Counted from the first letter of the stretch, positions 9,016 to 24,252 are shown. The stretch: 64,000 nucleotides of DNA from Lonicera japonica (GCA_021464415.1 CM038471.1:73696851-73760850); one strand, 5' to 3'. A program made the numbers and translations. The notes: generated by a model from the letters alone, not told the origin.

Positions 9016-12000
9016 ACTTTCGCATCTTTGCGATTAATGATTATGAAGCAGGCAGGTATATAAATTTACTAAATTTGATTACCAATATGCAGGATAGTGG
9101 CTTAGAACTATATATGCATGGTTTTACGCTTGGGTAGGAGACGATAAGGGCTATTTTTGAGCTTTCACATCTTTGCAATTGTGAAGCGGGCAATTATGTT
9201 TGGATTAGTACATTGGATTACCAAAATGTAGAATGGTGGGATTGATCTTAGAATGGATGAAACTTTTAAAAGAATATTCATGACTTGGTTAGGATGCTTG
9301 CTATATCATGTGCAGTTTTTACTCTGTTGCAATAGTTTTTGTGGTGAACTAGTTCCTTGAGATTTTTTTGGGAATTCAATTAATTTTTTAAGATTTGATG
9401 ATTATGAGTTTTTGCGACATTTCAACTTTTCTTGGCTTGTTTGTTTGGTTGTTTTGGATTATGTTTTAATTCATTTATGGTGTGTTTGATTGCACCTTAT
9501 GTTTTCACACAAAATGTTGCTTGGAATTTCGTAATTTTCATCTCTACTGGGGTTGAATTGGTTGCACATTTTTCTCTTGAAGTTTCCAATTTTTGTGGTA
9601 GAATTTGGTTTATTCTAATGCGTAAGTTCCCCCTATTCTTGATGTAGTTCAATAAGACAATATCGATTTTCCCCTTAATTAAGTTTTCGCTTTCCATGTA
9701 ATTTTTTTTTCATGTAAAACAACTTTATCATGTTTACCTGTTGCGTGGTGCACAATTGTATACTCTCTTTTGGCGAAATGCATTTGATAATAACGTAATA
9801 AATTTTCAACTTGTGATTGGACTTTAATTTTCATGAAAATATTCAAATTTCATGTTTGAAGGGTCCGTTGGATTTTTGTGATATTTTTGATAGATATATT
9901 TTTTTTTCATCAAAAAAATTTCTTACCTACCACCTAAAGAATTGGCTTCCTTGAAAAATCGACAAAAAGTGATGAAACATCTCATTAAACTCAATACCTT
10001 TGAATGCTTGGTGGTGTTTGATTGCATATTTTTTTGCTCAAGACCTTAAAAATGGCCTGGACTGGCCCTACTTATAGAGTTTAACATTTCACCTTGTGTA
10101 CAAAATTTAACACATTTTTAGCAAGCATATAATTATTCTTCGTATAATATGCTATAGAATAAACAACGAGTAACTAGATAAAATGAATAAGTTTTGGTGT
10201 CAAATTAGATGGACGTATTCGTATAATACATTATAGAATAATCGACGAGTAACTAGATACAATTAATAAGTTTTGTGCTTGTTCATATAAATTAGAGGCT
10301 AATTCTGAAGCGCACCAATCTTTTATTTTCGCTAGATCACTATCAATCAGCACACACACACACACATATATATATATATGTTTCCTTCTCTCCAGGTCCA
10401 GCTATGTTGAACATTCCAGAATATTATTCCTACATTCTTCGACCATTAAAGCAAGGGGTGATCCTCATCGCTTTACAATCTGTTTCAACATATATATTAT
10501 ATACATATATATATGCAGAAAGAATAAAATCATGTGATAATTTAAATCACATTTTTATTAATTTGGAACTAATTAAAAACACAAAAAACTTGAACTCGAA
10601 CTCGAACTCTAACTCTAACTCTAAAAAATAGATATAAATTACACAGAAAGTATAGCAGCATATATTATATGCGCAACATGCATCTTCTAGCTAGAATGAG
10701 CTTTTGTTATTTGGCATTACATCATCTTCGCCCTGTATTGCGTATTTGGCGTACGTACAAGTTTGTTTGGATTTGCAGCAAGTACGATATGACACTTTTA
10801 ATGGGTAATTTTTAACTTCTCAATCTGATCCGATCCGATCCATTAATTATTCAGTACGTTACAACGGTGGCCGTTTGATAAAAAAATTAAAATAAAAATA
10901 CAAGTTAGAGTGAGAGTGAGAAGAATGACGTACCATCACTTACCTCATTCATATATATGGTATAGTGACTGACACTCGTCCCATGTGAGGCAATAGACAG
11001 ACCCTTGTTGAACGTGAACCTTGCATACAAAGCTAAGTTTTAGTTACACAACGAAGTATGAAATAGGAAAACCACAAAGTAATTAATTTTTCAGAACCAT
11101 ATAGAATTATTATTCCTTTCCTCTCAAATTTATACTTTCAGTTTTTTTAAGATATATTTTTTGTCTTAATTAATATATAATTTATTTTTCATTTTATCCA
11201 TAATTAATGTGCATTTTAAGTTAACAGTTTAATTTTTATTTTGATACAAAATATAAAATAAATTGTCCTCTAATAATTAAGGATTATTTATTTATTTATT
11301 TATAAAAGTGATGATTCAACAATACAACTTTTCTACTTTTATATAAATTTGACAACCACCATAACAAAGGGTGGACATACAATCACATGGTTGAACTACC
11401 TCTAATAATTACATTTAAATAATATATTAAAGTATAAAATTAACCCAAGACTATTATTCATCTTAGAAAGCTGGAATCTACTATTATATGAAGCCGGATT
11501 GGCGGTTATTAAAACTTTGTTGAGTTTTTGGTTTTTCAATTGTGTCCTTCCTTGCCTTTATTTCAGAAAAAAATATTTATTTTATATAAAGCCAGAAGGC
11601 ATTTTGAGAGTTATTGAAGCCGTGTCAATTTTTTGGTTTTTCAATTTCATTCTTGTGAGCTTTTATTTCGTAAAAAGTAGTACAAACAATTGGGCTTAAA
11701 CTCCTTCTATTAGTGATGATAATAAAATTCTTAACCCACGCACTATTTATCATTTTTTTTTCTTTCTGAAACCACTTAAAATCAAACAACACGTATACAT
11801 ATACACAAAAAAATTTGTATAACGTGTCTCAATTCAATAAGGATGGTGATATTGGCTTTCCCAAAAGCACTTGATAATACTCTCACTTTTATTCGATCTT
11901 TACAATCGAATAAAGTATATATTACTTAGTTATGAAAGATCGAGTATAAATTTAATAATATACCTTACAAGATTGTCAAGAATCGAGTATATAAATTTAT

Positions 12001-12885
12001 ATTTGATTCTAACAAATTGAATAATAGACATCTTACTCAATTAGAAATGAATGTCAATATTTTCTCCCATTCAATAAAGACTCGTATTTTTATAAGATCT
12101 CTGGACAGCGATACTTTGTTACGTGAAAGCGAAGGATGTATACTCTTGTTTTTAATTATTTTGTGTGACTATATATATATTGGTCAATGGGACGTAAAGC
12201 TAAACAATATATTTAAGGCACATGTATTTTATTTCTTTTACTTTAAGAAACAAACACATACTGACATACATTTCCACATTTGACTTATGGGAGGAAAAAT
12301 CTAATTGGCCATCACAAAGCTATAAATGTGGCAACCACCAAGTCATTCAATTATTCAACAAAATTGTGAAAAAGGCATGGCAGCGATATTATATATTTTG
12401 ATTGACATTTTTTTTTTATAGTAAGAAGATTATGTATTCGATTTAAATGCATGTGGTATATATACTATTGATATTGAACCTCTCATTTTGTCTATCTATT
12501 ATAATAGTTGTGTATTTATTTTTATTTTAGTAATCGAAAAAGAAAATATGTATTATGTATAAAAAAAAAAATTATTTTAAAAGCAACAACATTCTCTTCC
12601 AGACAATGTCACGTGGTTGTCGCACTTGGGGGCAGGTTGGGTGGCGCCCTACTCAAACATCTCTCTTATAGATCAATTTACCTACCTATATTATATTATA
12701 TTATATATATATTTAAAAAATATATATTACATTTGTTTCAAAATAAAAGTTTATTTTTCTTATGGATTTTTAATTTAAGCATAAACTTTTATTTATTTAT
12801 ATAGTATAATTAACATATCAAAACTCACCATTGAACCCATTGATCGTGATCAAATTAAAGATTTTTTAGAAGATATAATGAGAAA
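9016..12885. other. AT-rich intergenic region
   Basis: Nearly 4 kb without a supported gene. It includes a CA/TA microsatellite at 10351-10380, a short GAACTC/TAACTC repeat at 10591-10620 and scattered TA runs. Small open frames here have no family features. Confidence 0.55.
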
Positions 12886-13200
12886 CACTACAACAAATGA
12901 CATACTTGTGGATAAAATATATTTTCATCCCAAAATGTCCTCAATTAGTGACAAAATTGTGTGTCAGTCACTTAATATTTTCATTTAGTAACGAAAGTTA
13001 AGGTAGTGAAAAGATTATTGACAAAAATCAAAGTTTAATTACTGAAGCATATTTCCTTAATGTGTCCCAAATTTTAGTGATTCATAGATTCAGGGACCAA
13101 AATTTTTTCTCACAAAAACTATTTTTTGTTGTCAGAGACTTTAGTGACTATATTGTGACGAATTTTTTTTATCACTATTTTGATTTATAAAAAGAGTTCA
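12886..13200. repeat. CACTA-like terminal region (uncertain)
   Basis: CACTACAACAAATGACA at 12886 resembles the terminal repeat of En/Spm (CACTA) elements, and TAGTGAC-type motifs recur downstream (12946, 13076, 13141). No matching inverted end was found nearby, so only one end, or a chance match, is supported. Confidence 0.3.
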
Positions 13201-13540
13201 TACACCTTTTTGTTTCCTAGTTTCAAGGTTTTTGGTATGTCTTTTATGAGCATTATATACCATGGTTTTTGGTATGTCTTTTATGAGCATTATATACCAT
13301 GGAAATTGGCACTTTGTTTACCTATGTTTGCATGTACAAAATTAGCTTAGTCCAAAAGTTTTTAAAAATATTTTTATCACTATTTTGATTTATAAAAAGA
13401 GTTCATACACCTTTTTCTTTCCTAGTTTCAAGGTTTTTGGTATGTCTTTTATGAGCATTATGTACCATGGAAATTGGCACTTTGTTTACCTATGTTTGCA
13501 TGTACAAAATTAGCTGGTCCAAAAGTTTTTAAAATCATTA
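13171..13540. repeat. Tandem duplication, about 205-bp unit, with nested 37-bp duplication
   Basis: The segment starting ATCACTATTTTGATTT at 13171 recurs at 13376 with only a few differences. Within the first copy a 37-bp phrase (ggtttttggtatgtc...) is itself doubled at 13227-13300; the second copy has it once. The region lies just past the 3' end of the CKX gene. Confidence 0.9.
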
Positions 13541-13791
13541 CAAATCACCATTTCTCTTTCAAGGACTAATGTTACTCCCTCTTTTTTACAAAAGATGTAT
13601 AATAATTCATATATAAACAACATAATCTACGTATATACAATGAAATTCTTATCCGCGATGGCCTCCTTGGCATACATGCTATCTCTACAAAGCCCAACAA
13701 ATATTCAGCTAACAAACATCATTTTTTTTCAATTTTTTTTTGCACTTGATGCCTTAAATTTTGTCCTTTTTAGCAAAAAATGTGGATAGCA

Positions 13792-16863
<3,072 letters not shown>

Positions 16864-16982
16864 ATTTTCTGTTTCCTTTCTTTTCCTCTCTTTTGTTATA
16901 AGTGTTTGTTTCTTACTTTGTGAGCAAAAAAGTAAAAGCAGAGGTGAAGAGAAGCCTTGGAAATGAAGGGCTAAGAAAGGGC

Positions 16983-16989
16983 ATTTATA
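16983..16989 (-). promoter_or_regulatory. Probable TATA box of the CKX gene
   Basis: On the minus strand TATAAAT lies about 120 bases upstream of the CKX start codon, next to a CT-rich tract that would be in the 5' leader. The position fits a core promoter. Confidence 0.5.
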
Positions 16990-17462
16990 GAGAGAGATTT
17001 CTTGGTCAACTCATCTTTCAGTGGTGAGAATCCGTATGAAGACTGCCTACTTTGGGTGGAAGAGTTTTGAACATTTTCCCTTTCCACTTCTCTTTTTGGG
17101 GCTATCTTTATACCATCAAATTGGTATTTACCAAGTTGAAGTGAAAAATGTCACAAGAAAGAAACATTTCACAAATCTTTGGCACTTTCTCTCACAGTTG
17201 GAATCACATTTCCACTTTATATCTCTTCTTTTTATTCCAGTAATACGCGTCGGTCATTCACTATGTTAAGATACATATATGTTTAGTTGACATGATTGAA
17301 CAGAAGTATTTGTTGCATTCAATTGTTGTCAAAAGCACAAATTCGCATATCTACTTTCAGATTTTGCAAGAGGGATAAGCGGACCACCCCTTGATTTGTT
17401 TTGAGGGGCATGGTGTTGGTAGGTCCACAGAACACGTGAACTTCAAAGAAATGTGTGCTTTG

Positions 17463-17511
17463 TGGGGGTGGGGTGGGGTGGGGTTGGGGTGGGGGGTTGG
17501 GTAAAGCTACG
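17463..17511 (+). promoter_or_regulatory. G-run array with strong G-quadruplex potential
   Basis: Seven runs of three to six G separated by one or two T (GGGGG-T-GGGG-T-GGGG-T-GGGG-TT-GGGG-T-GGGGGG-TT-GGG). This satisfies the usual four-run quadruplex rule several times over. It lies about 0.6 kb upstream of the CKX start, on the strand opposite the coding strand. Confidence 0.75.
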
Positions 17512-18719
17512 ATTGGCTGGGTTGGAAAACTCTTTGGACCAATATGATTGTCTCTATGGGACTTGAAGAGTGGATGCGATCGAAGATGACAGCTCGAAGA
17601 AAATAACACTGGCCAACCGGGTTAAACTATATATAAGGTTTTGCCTGTCTGCTGTTGAAGCCTTAATTCCCAGCAAAAGTAGTAAGTCTATGTTTCTTTA
17701 ATCCAAAAAACTTGTATGTTTGGTAACATTTTCCCGCGGAGCTGTTTGATGATTTTACTCAAATTTCGTGTCAGTTAAATTCTTATATATGATAGATCTT
17801 GATGTTATTTGTGCCGACATTTTGCAGGACTTCTGCTTTCCAAAATGCATGCACCTAGATAGATTCTTATGATAAGAGAAGGTTGCAGCAGAACTAATGT
17901 AGCGGATGTTTGTACCTGTTTAGTGTTCACTCATATAGGGGTTCTTCGTGTAACTTTTATTCCATGTATCTTAAATTAAGACTAACGGTTTAAAAGGTGA
18001 ATCTTTATAGAAATATGTCGAATTTCGACAAACATCAGTAATTCATGAAGGCCTCACGATAATACAAGTTGAAAACTTGATAGTCATGATAGTAACATTG
18101 TAGCGAAATGTTAATATTGATATGTGACATTATTTTATAATTACTTCCACGCATAATTTTAGTTTGAGACGTACTAATAAGGAGTTGGGATTCTTAATTT
18201 TGGACATATTTAAAGTGTCGAGTATCCCAAAGAAAATCAAATTAAATTGCAAGTCTTTGATTTTCAGACGTAAATTTATAGTCTCAACAAGACAGATCGA
18301 GGAAATATATAATAGAAATTATCACATACAACATATATCTCAAAATTCAAAAGTACTTCAATTTATTTGTTGTGTCACATTTTTGAATTGTCAATTTTAC
18401 CTTAACAATCTTCCTTTTCATTAGTGTGCTTCCAAAAGAAATTGAACCTCCTTTAAATAAGTTGAACTTGTGTTAAACTCTTGGGCCACTATTCAAACTA
18501 TATATAGAAATGCACTTATTATATATGCATACAACATAAGCTATTATGTATATATATGGAGAAGATCTGATGCGGACCGTCACAATACGGATAACACAAT
18601 TAGCTACAATTTAGAGTCGCTAAAAACATGTCCTAATATTTTAGCGACCATTTATTTTGCTAAAGTTCCGAACCGTATACATATTGTCTGCACTAATCCA
18701 AATCATGTATTGTATATAT
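17512..18719. other. Intergenic region
   Basis: About 1.2 kb, AT-rich, no supported gene. Near 18560-18670 there are TAGCGACC- and GAGTCGCT-type fragments like those of plant non-autonomous DNA elements, without clear ends. Confidence 0.5.
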
Positions 18720-18723
18720 ATAT

Positions 18724-19078
18724 ACTAGATATGCCCATGCCTACGGCACTACCAACCTGAACTCATACTAGGTTTTCATTGGGAAACTCATACCCAAAAC
18801 TCAACTCATAAAAGTGATATCTTAAACCGTTGAAAATCTATACTAAGAATTGCATATAAGCACCTAGTTAGAAAAAACCTAACGCAATTGGTGCATATTT
18901 TGTTTTAAAAAATTCGAACCCGCTCTGTTGCAATTTACATAGCCTAAACTTGGGATGCTCAATCCCCGACCCACATCATATATGTCGTGAACTCATATTT
19001 ACTTTGATTTAAAAAAAAAAAAAAAAAACTCATCCCAAGCCCAACTTATTAGGGACATTCTAAGCTATATAAAATATA
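18724..19078 (-). mobile_element. Helitron-like 3' terminal segment (minus orientation), uncertain
   Basis: On the minus strand the hairpin ATGCC-GTA-GGCAT-type (GTGCCGTAGGCAT) is followed after eight bases by CTAGT, the arrangement of Helitron 3' ends. About 260 bp inward from this end align with the segment at 20971-21240. The MULE at 19079-20666 may have inserted into this element. Confidence 0.4.
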
Positions 19079-19263
19079 GGGCTTTTTTAAGCTACCCCTA
19101 TTCTTAATAGTAAATTAGAGTTATCCTTTATTTCGTTAATCTTTTGACTTAACCCTTTAGAACTTAACATCTTGCTAACTCTGTTCAAATTTTGTGTGAC
19201 CTCACGAAATTACCCTCATCTTTAACCTTTGGACTTTCTTATCTTCAATATTTCTCTCTCTAA

Positions 19264-19665
19264 GGGCTCGTTTGATTCGAATTTTAGGAATAGAATTGGC
19301 ATTCTAGATGCCAGGAAACCTTTATTCCTGTCATCCTCTATTGGATTTCATTAATGCTCGTTTGGTTGAAGTTTTAGGAATGAACTCGGCAAATTGTTTT
19401 TTTAATTTTCTGGGAAAAAATAAATTTTTTCATTTTTTAGGAAAATTTATTTTTTTCATTTTTTGAACAAAAAAAAAGGATTCCTCAAATTGGGAATCCA
19501 AGATTCCTCCCAATTTAGAAGGGAATATATTTTGGCAAAAATGGGGGAATTTAGGGTTCCTAAGAATCCTAAATTCCTACCTAAAACTCCAACCAAACAA
19601 AATAATCCTCATGGAATGGAATTTAGGATTTCAGGAATCCTCAAAAGTTCGAAGCAAACGAGCCC
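19264..19665. mobile_element. PIF/Harbinger-like MITE family B, copy nested in Pack-MULE
   Basis: Starts GGGCTCGTTTGATTCGA and, from the right, reads GGGCTCGTTTGCTTCGA. It is flanked by TAA at 19261-19263 and 19666-19668. Related copies are at 41412-41694 and 47175-47798. Confidence 0.8.
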
Positions 19666-19827
19666 TAAATGTGAATCAAATCCACCACCAATTAACACCA
19701 AAATTATGTAAAGAAACTCCATATTCAACATCAAATACCCAAAGCCCTTCTTTGTTTATCTCTAAATTTAATTATCTCTATACCTACACTATTTCACCTC
19801 TACTTCTTTCTCATTTCTTCTCTCTTC

Positions 19828-19950
19828 CCCCACCACCAATCCATTGCCAATTACTCCATTGGCGTCAACGACACCGTGGGTGAAAACCTCCCAGCTCTGT
19901 CCCATGTCGCTGTCTTCATTAACCACCATCGACAAAGTCAAACTTTTTAG
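19828..19950 (+). pseudogene. Captured N-terminal fragment of a GH17 glucan endo-1,3-beta-glucosidase
   Basis: Translation from about 19828 gives HHQSIANYSIGVNDTVGENLP followed by ALSHVAVFI, matching the mature N-terminus of family-17 glycosyl hydrolases (SIGVNYGxxxxNLPxPxxVxxFI). One base later in another frame, TTIDKVKLF continues the family pattern up to 19948. It therefore carries a frameshift and lacks the catalytic glutamates, which lie much further along in the family. It sits inside the MULE TIRs, so transduplication of a host gene is the natural reading. Confidence 0.72.
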
Positions 19951-20676
19951 ATTGACTTTTTAGATCTACAAATTAAGGTTTTTTTATTCTAAAATTTAAA
20001 ATTAAAGAAATAAATTGGAGGAAAGATTGCAAAGGCAATATATTCATAGTCAAAATTGAGAGAGAGAAAGAATAGTAAAAGAAAATTGTGTTATATATAT
20101 ATATATATATATGTATTTGCATGTGTGGATAGATGAAGAGGGAAGAAGAACGAGTGATCTTTCGGGCAATCTTGGCGTCTAAACGAGGCCGATCTCATGG
20201 TCGGTGATGTGTGGAGTTATTTCCATGTGTAGAGAGATGAAGAATGAAGAACAATGGCCGAGTTTGATTTTAATTTTTAAATGGGTTGAATATTCGAATT
20301 TATAGATTTACAAAATCTGATGATTTCAATTTTAATTTTGGAGTTTTAAAGAGTGATATTTGATATTTCTATATGTAAGTTGGGTTTAGAAAGAGAAAAA
20401 GTGAGATTTCTGGAGATTTTAATGAGATTTGTTTAAGTTACTTTATAATTTGGGTTTAGGTTTAGATACATGGGAAGAAATTAAGGTTCTTGTTTGTAGG
20501 GATGAACAATGGCTCAAGGTTGAAGATGGCGGTATTTTGATCAAATTGTACAAAAGTTGGACGGAGTTAGTTGTCTGTTAAATCTTGGGGGGTTAAGTCA
20601 AAAAGGATTAATGAAATAGAGGGTAACTTTAATTTCCTATTAAGAATAGGGGTATCAAAAAAAGCCATAAAATATA

Positions 20677-22060
20677 TACAACCAAATTCAATTGCATGTG
20701 AGTTGTTAATTACAAAAGAATCTGATTCAATAGGTGCAAGTTGTGTTTTATAAATACGAACCCCAACCATTTACTATCTGCATATATATTCAAACTTGAT
20801 ATATCATGCTTTGACCCACCCAACATGTTGTAATTATATGATATTATAATTGTATTTGAAGAAAAATTATTATATTTAAATCGAGTAGGATGGATCAAAA
20901 GGGTTAATTTAATAAAAAAAATTAAATAAAAGAATAAACATCATAATTGTCTCTATTTATCTAAGTCCGTGTAGACATGCACATGCCTACGGCATTACTA
21001 ACTTTAACCCATATTGGGTTTTTGTTATGAAACTCATACCTAAAAACCCGTCCTAAGCTCAACTCATTAAGAAGACATATATCTTAAGCCGTGGATTATC
21101 TATACCAAAATTCAATATAAGCAGTTAGTCAAAAAGAATCTGACTCAGCCGGAGCTAATTTTAATTTAATAAATCCAAATACGCTCCGTTTCAATATACA
21201 TAAGTTCGAACTCAATCTGCTCAACCCATTTCACACCCCGTCTTGTTGTAGTTATAAGATACTATAAATGTATTTCACGGTAAATTAGTACATTTAGGTT
21301 GAGTTTAGTCAAATGGGTTAAATTTTTACAAACTTGAACTTGAGTCGAACACATGCTAGGCTTTGGTTGTGGAACACATATTTGCCTCGAACTCAATTTA
21401 TCTTGTCCTTACTGAATTGACACGTTCCAATTATATAATATTATAACCATATTTAAGGAAAAAAATATTATATTCAAATTTGGTTGGATGGGTCAAACAT
21501 GATAATCTTATTAAAAAAAATTTAATTGTCCGAATTAATTTAAGTCCGTTTAGATAAGTATAAGTTTGTTCAGTAATAAAATTGTACAGTAGATCATGCG
21601 TTCTTATTGTTTTGAAAAAAAAAATCCATTTAAATAACAATTGAAAAAAATAATTGGTACAACTATTTCATGAAAAATTATTACATTTAGTTTAATCAAA
21701 TGGGTTAAATTTATACAAACTTGAAGCTGAGTTGAATATGTGTCAGGCTTTGGTTGTGGAACCCATACTTGACTAGAACTCGATTTATCTCACCCCGGCC
21801 AAATCGACACATTCTAATTATATAATATTATAACATATTTAAAGAAAAAATATTTTATTCAAATTTGGTCAAGATTGGTCAAACATGCTAATCTTATTTT
21901 ATAAAAAAGTCCTAACTAATCTAAGCCTGTCTAGATACATATAAGTTTATTCAGTAATAAAATTATAAGGGATACCATTGCATTCTTGTTGATTTAAAAA
22001 GAAAAAAAATAAGTCCATCTAGATAACAATTGAAAAAATTAATTGGTACATGTTATATTA
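20677..22060. repeat. Degenerate tandem repeats with Helitron-like ends
   Basis: The blocks at about 21295-21678 and 21679-22050 are diverged copies of one unit of about 375 bp (shared phrases AAATGGGTTAAAT, GGCTTTGGTTGTGGAAC, TATATAATATTATAAC). The block 20790-20970 is a further, poorer match. A segment at 20971-21240 matches 18725-18980, including the ATGCCTACGGCAT hairpin. No coding is seen. Confidence 0.65.
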
Positions 22061-22278
22061 TAATATCTTTTTAAGTTATTGGCACATATTTTAATAATAA
22101 ATAATAATTTTTGTACTAATAAATTATTATTTTTTGAAAATAAGAAATTAAATAATCATAATTTTACAATTGTTCGTATCTAATATTCCTCCATTGGACA
22201 TATAAGCTAATTTAAATTGAATTTTGGTGATAAAAATTAAATATATAATTCAATTTTGGAAACTAAGAAATTAAATAT

Positions 22279-22973
22279 CTAGAAATTAGGTAGAAGGACT
22301 TATTATATATTGATTTTTACCAAAAATCCAATGAATAATATTTTTTTGAATGAAGGGCCTATTTTTAATTGGTAATTTGAATAAAGGGCCTCTTTTTAAT
22401 TGGTAATTAGTGTAAGAGGTCTATTTTGTTTTATATTTTAAATGAATGTATTTGAATAAATTTAAATATCATTTAATTAATAAAAACATGTTATGTATTA
22501 CCTAAATTACCCCTTTTTATGAAATTTTCACAAAAAATATGGACTGCAAAGTTCATATTGCAATAAAATATGAACTGCAAAGTTCATATTGCAGTGAAAT
22601 ATGTACTGCAATATGAACTTTGCACTAAAAATATGGACTGCAAAGTTCACATTGCAGTAAAATATGGACTGCAATATGAACTTTGCACTAAAAATATCGA
22701 CTGCAAAGTTCACATTGCAGTGAAATATGGACTGCAAAGTTCATATTGCAGTGAAATATAGACTGCAAAGTTCATATTGCAGTCCATATTTTAATGCATA
22801 TTGATATTTTTTTAGTTTATTTTAAGGGTTGGGATGTCATTTTATAATGAAAAAAAAAGACACATGTCATATTATCAATAAAATAAAAAATAGGCCCTTT
22901 ATTTTAAAAAAAATTATTCCTTGGCCTTAGTGTGAAAATCTTTCTCTAATAAGCCCTTTTTTTTAATTGCCCC
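22279..22973. mobile_element. Short non-autonomous MULE with internal palindrome array
   Basis: Flanked by a perfect 9-bp duplication ATTAAATAT (22270-22278 and 22974-22982). Inverted repeats of about 95 bp align from CTAGAAATTAGG on the left and GGGGCAATTAAA on the right, sharing AAGGRCTTATTA and AAGGGCCTATTTTT. It is 695 bp with no coding; the centre is a tandem palindromic array (22536-22790). Confidence 0.8.
22536..22790. repeat. Tandem palindromic array (ACTGCAAAGTTCATATTGCAGT unit)
   Basis: Roughly nine copies of a 26-30-base unit alternating between GACTGCAAAGTTCATATTGC and its near reverse complement GCAATATGAACTTTGCA, separated by AAATATG spacers. Because units occur in both orientations, single strands could fold into multiple hairpins. 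It is located at the centre of the MULE 22279-22973. Confidence 0.9.
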
Positions 22974-22982
22974 ATTAAATAT

Positions 22983-24216
22983 TACTAATTTTGCAATTTT
23001 TCATAGTGTTCATATTTAATATTTGTCCATCATTAATTGACAATTTATTAAAATTATTTGTAATTTATTAATACATAGTTAATTAAATATGGAAAGAAAT
23101 TAATTGGATATCTTTAAAAGTATTTTCAAATTTATTGGGATATACTTATACTTTAAATTAACATTGTACCACGACACCTATAAGACAGTTTAATTAAAAG
23201 ACAAATATTATTAGAAGACAAATCCTAACCAGTAACCACCAATTATTTAAATAAAGAAATTTAATAAAAAAAAATTATGTTTTATTAATAAATAAATGCA
23301 TACGTGTTATGTTTTGTCCCATTCATCTAAGCTCTTTTTAACTTCGTCAAACCAATTAAACGTTTGGGGACCATGATAGTAATGCCAACTTAGATTTCTA
23401 TTAGACAACTAGGCACTTTGATCCAACACAAGTCCCCCACCAACGTCCCAATCAAGATCCCAGTTGTGTTTCTTTCGTAATATAAAATTAAGATATTGCA
23501 ATAATTTGTATAAGATATATATTGCACTCAAATAATATTCCCCATACGGTGGATTCCACTCTCAAGTGTGAACTAGTAACCCCTAGTCCTCTCATTTGTG
23601 GTGAATAACCTAATCTTTAATTACTTGCCTTTCTAGAAGGAGACCGACCATTAATAAAAAAATGGCACAATATTTAGGCAAACTTAGCTAAAATTATGAA
23701 AGGTTATGCCTTTGCTAATAGAGACTAGAATGAATGAAAGCACTCTTTAACACGTATCTCTAAAAATCTCTTGTGGGACCTTTTACGTTTATGCTAGTAA
23801 TGATTTAGTTGTATCACATTAACAGTGTCAAAACAAATTCAATTTATAGTCGAATCACTTAAAATATTTGTTTAAGATGTTTTACCATTGAACTGGTCAA
23901 TTATAAATTTAGAGTTTCTAACTTTGTATCATATTTATGATTTAGTTCTAACATTTGTTGCTTGCAAAATCTTAACTACCTAGAAAAATAAATTATATTC
24001 TTTACAAATTGTCGTATTTGAGATCTTAAGGTGGTTGCCTTTTGGTATAATCATCTTTTAGGGAAATGCCATGTATGTTGTCATTGTAATAATATATGCC
24101 AGCTATAAGCTAATTGAAGAAAGCAAGCGGACCAACAAATGATATAATGATAAGTGGATGAGATGCCACCAATCGGTATACGTGTTGGTAGTAACCATAT
24201 ATCCTTAATTGTCATC

Positions 24217-24252
<36 letters not shown>

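Larger units (their letters stand above)
19079..20666. mobile_element. Pack-MULE with captured GH17 fragment
   Basis: Flanked by a perfect 10-bp duplication ATAAAATATA (19069-19078 and 20667-20676). The ends begin GGGCTTTTTTAAG and, from the right, GGCTTTTTTTGATACC; the inverted repeats align for about 120 bp, sharing TACCCCTATTCTTAATAG. Long TIRs plus a 9-11-bp duplication define Mutator-like elements. There is no transposase inside; the interior holds a beta-1,3-glucanase-like coding piece (19828-19950) and a nested MITE (19264-19665). Confidence 0.85.

Noticed and set aside
10404..10631. 75-aa open frame ending in Asn-Ser repeats
   Set aside because: The tail is a translated GAACTC/TAACTC simple repeat and the rest lacks any family feature; treated as chance.
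22570..22761. 63-aa open frame of repeated DCKVHIAVKYGLQYELCTKN
   Set aside because: Purely the translation of the palindromic DNA array; no start context and no sign of selection on protein.
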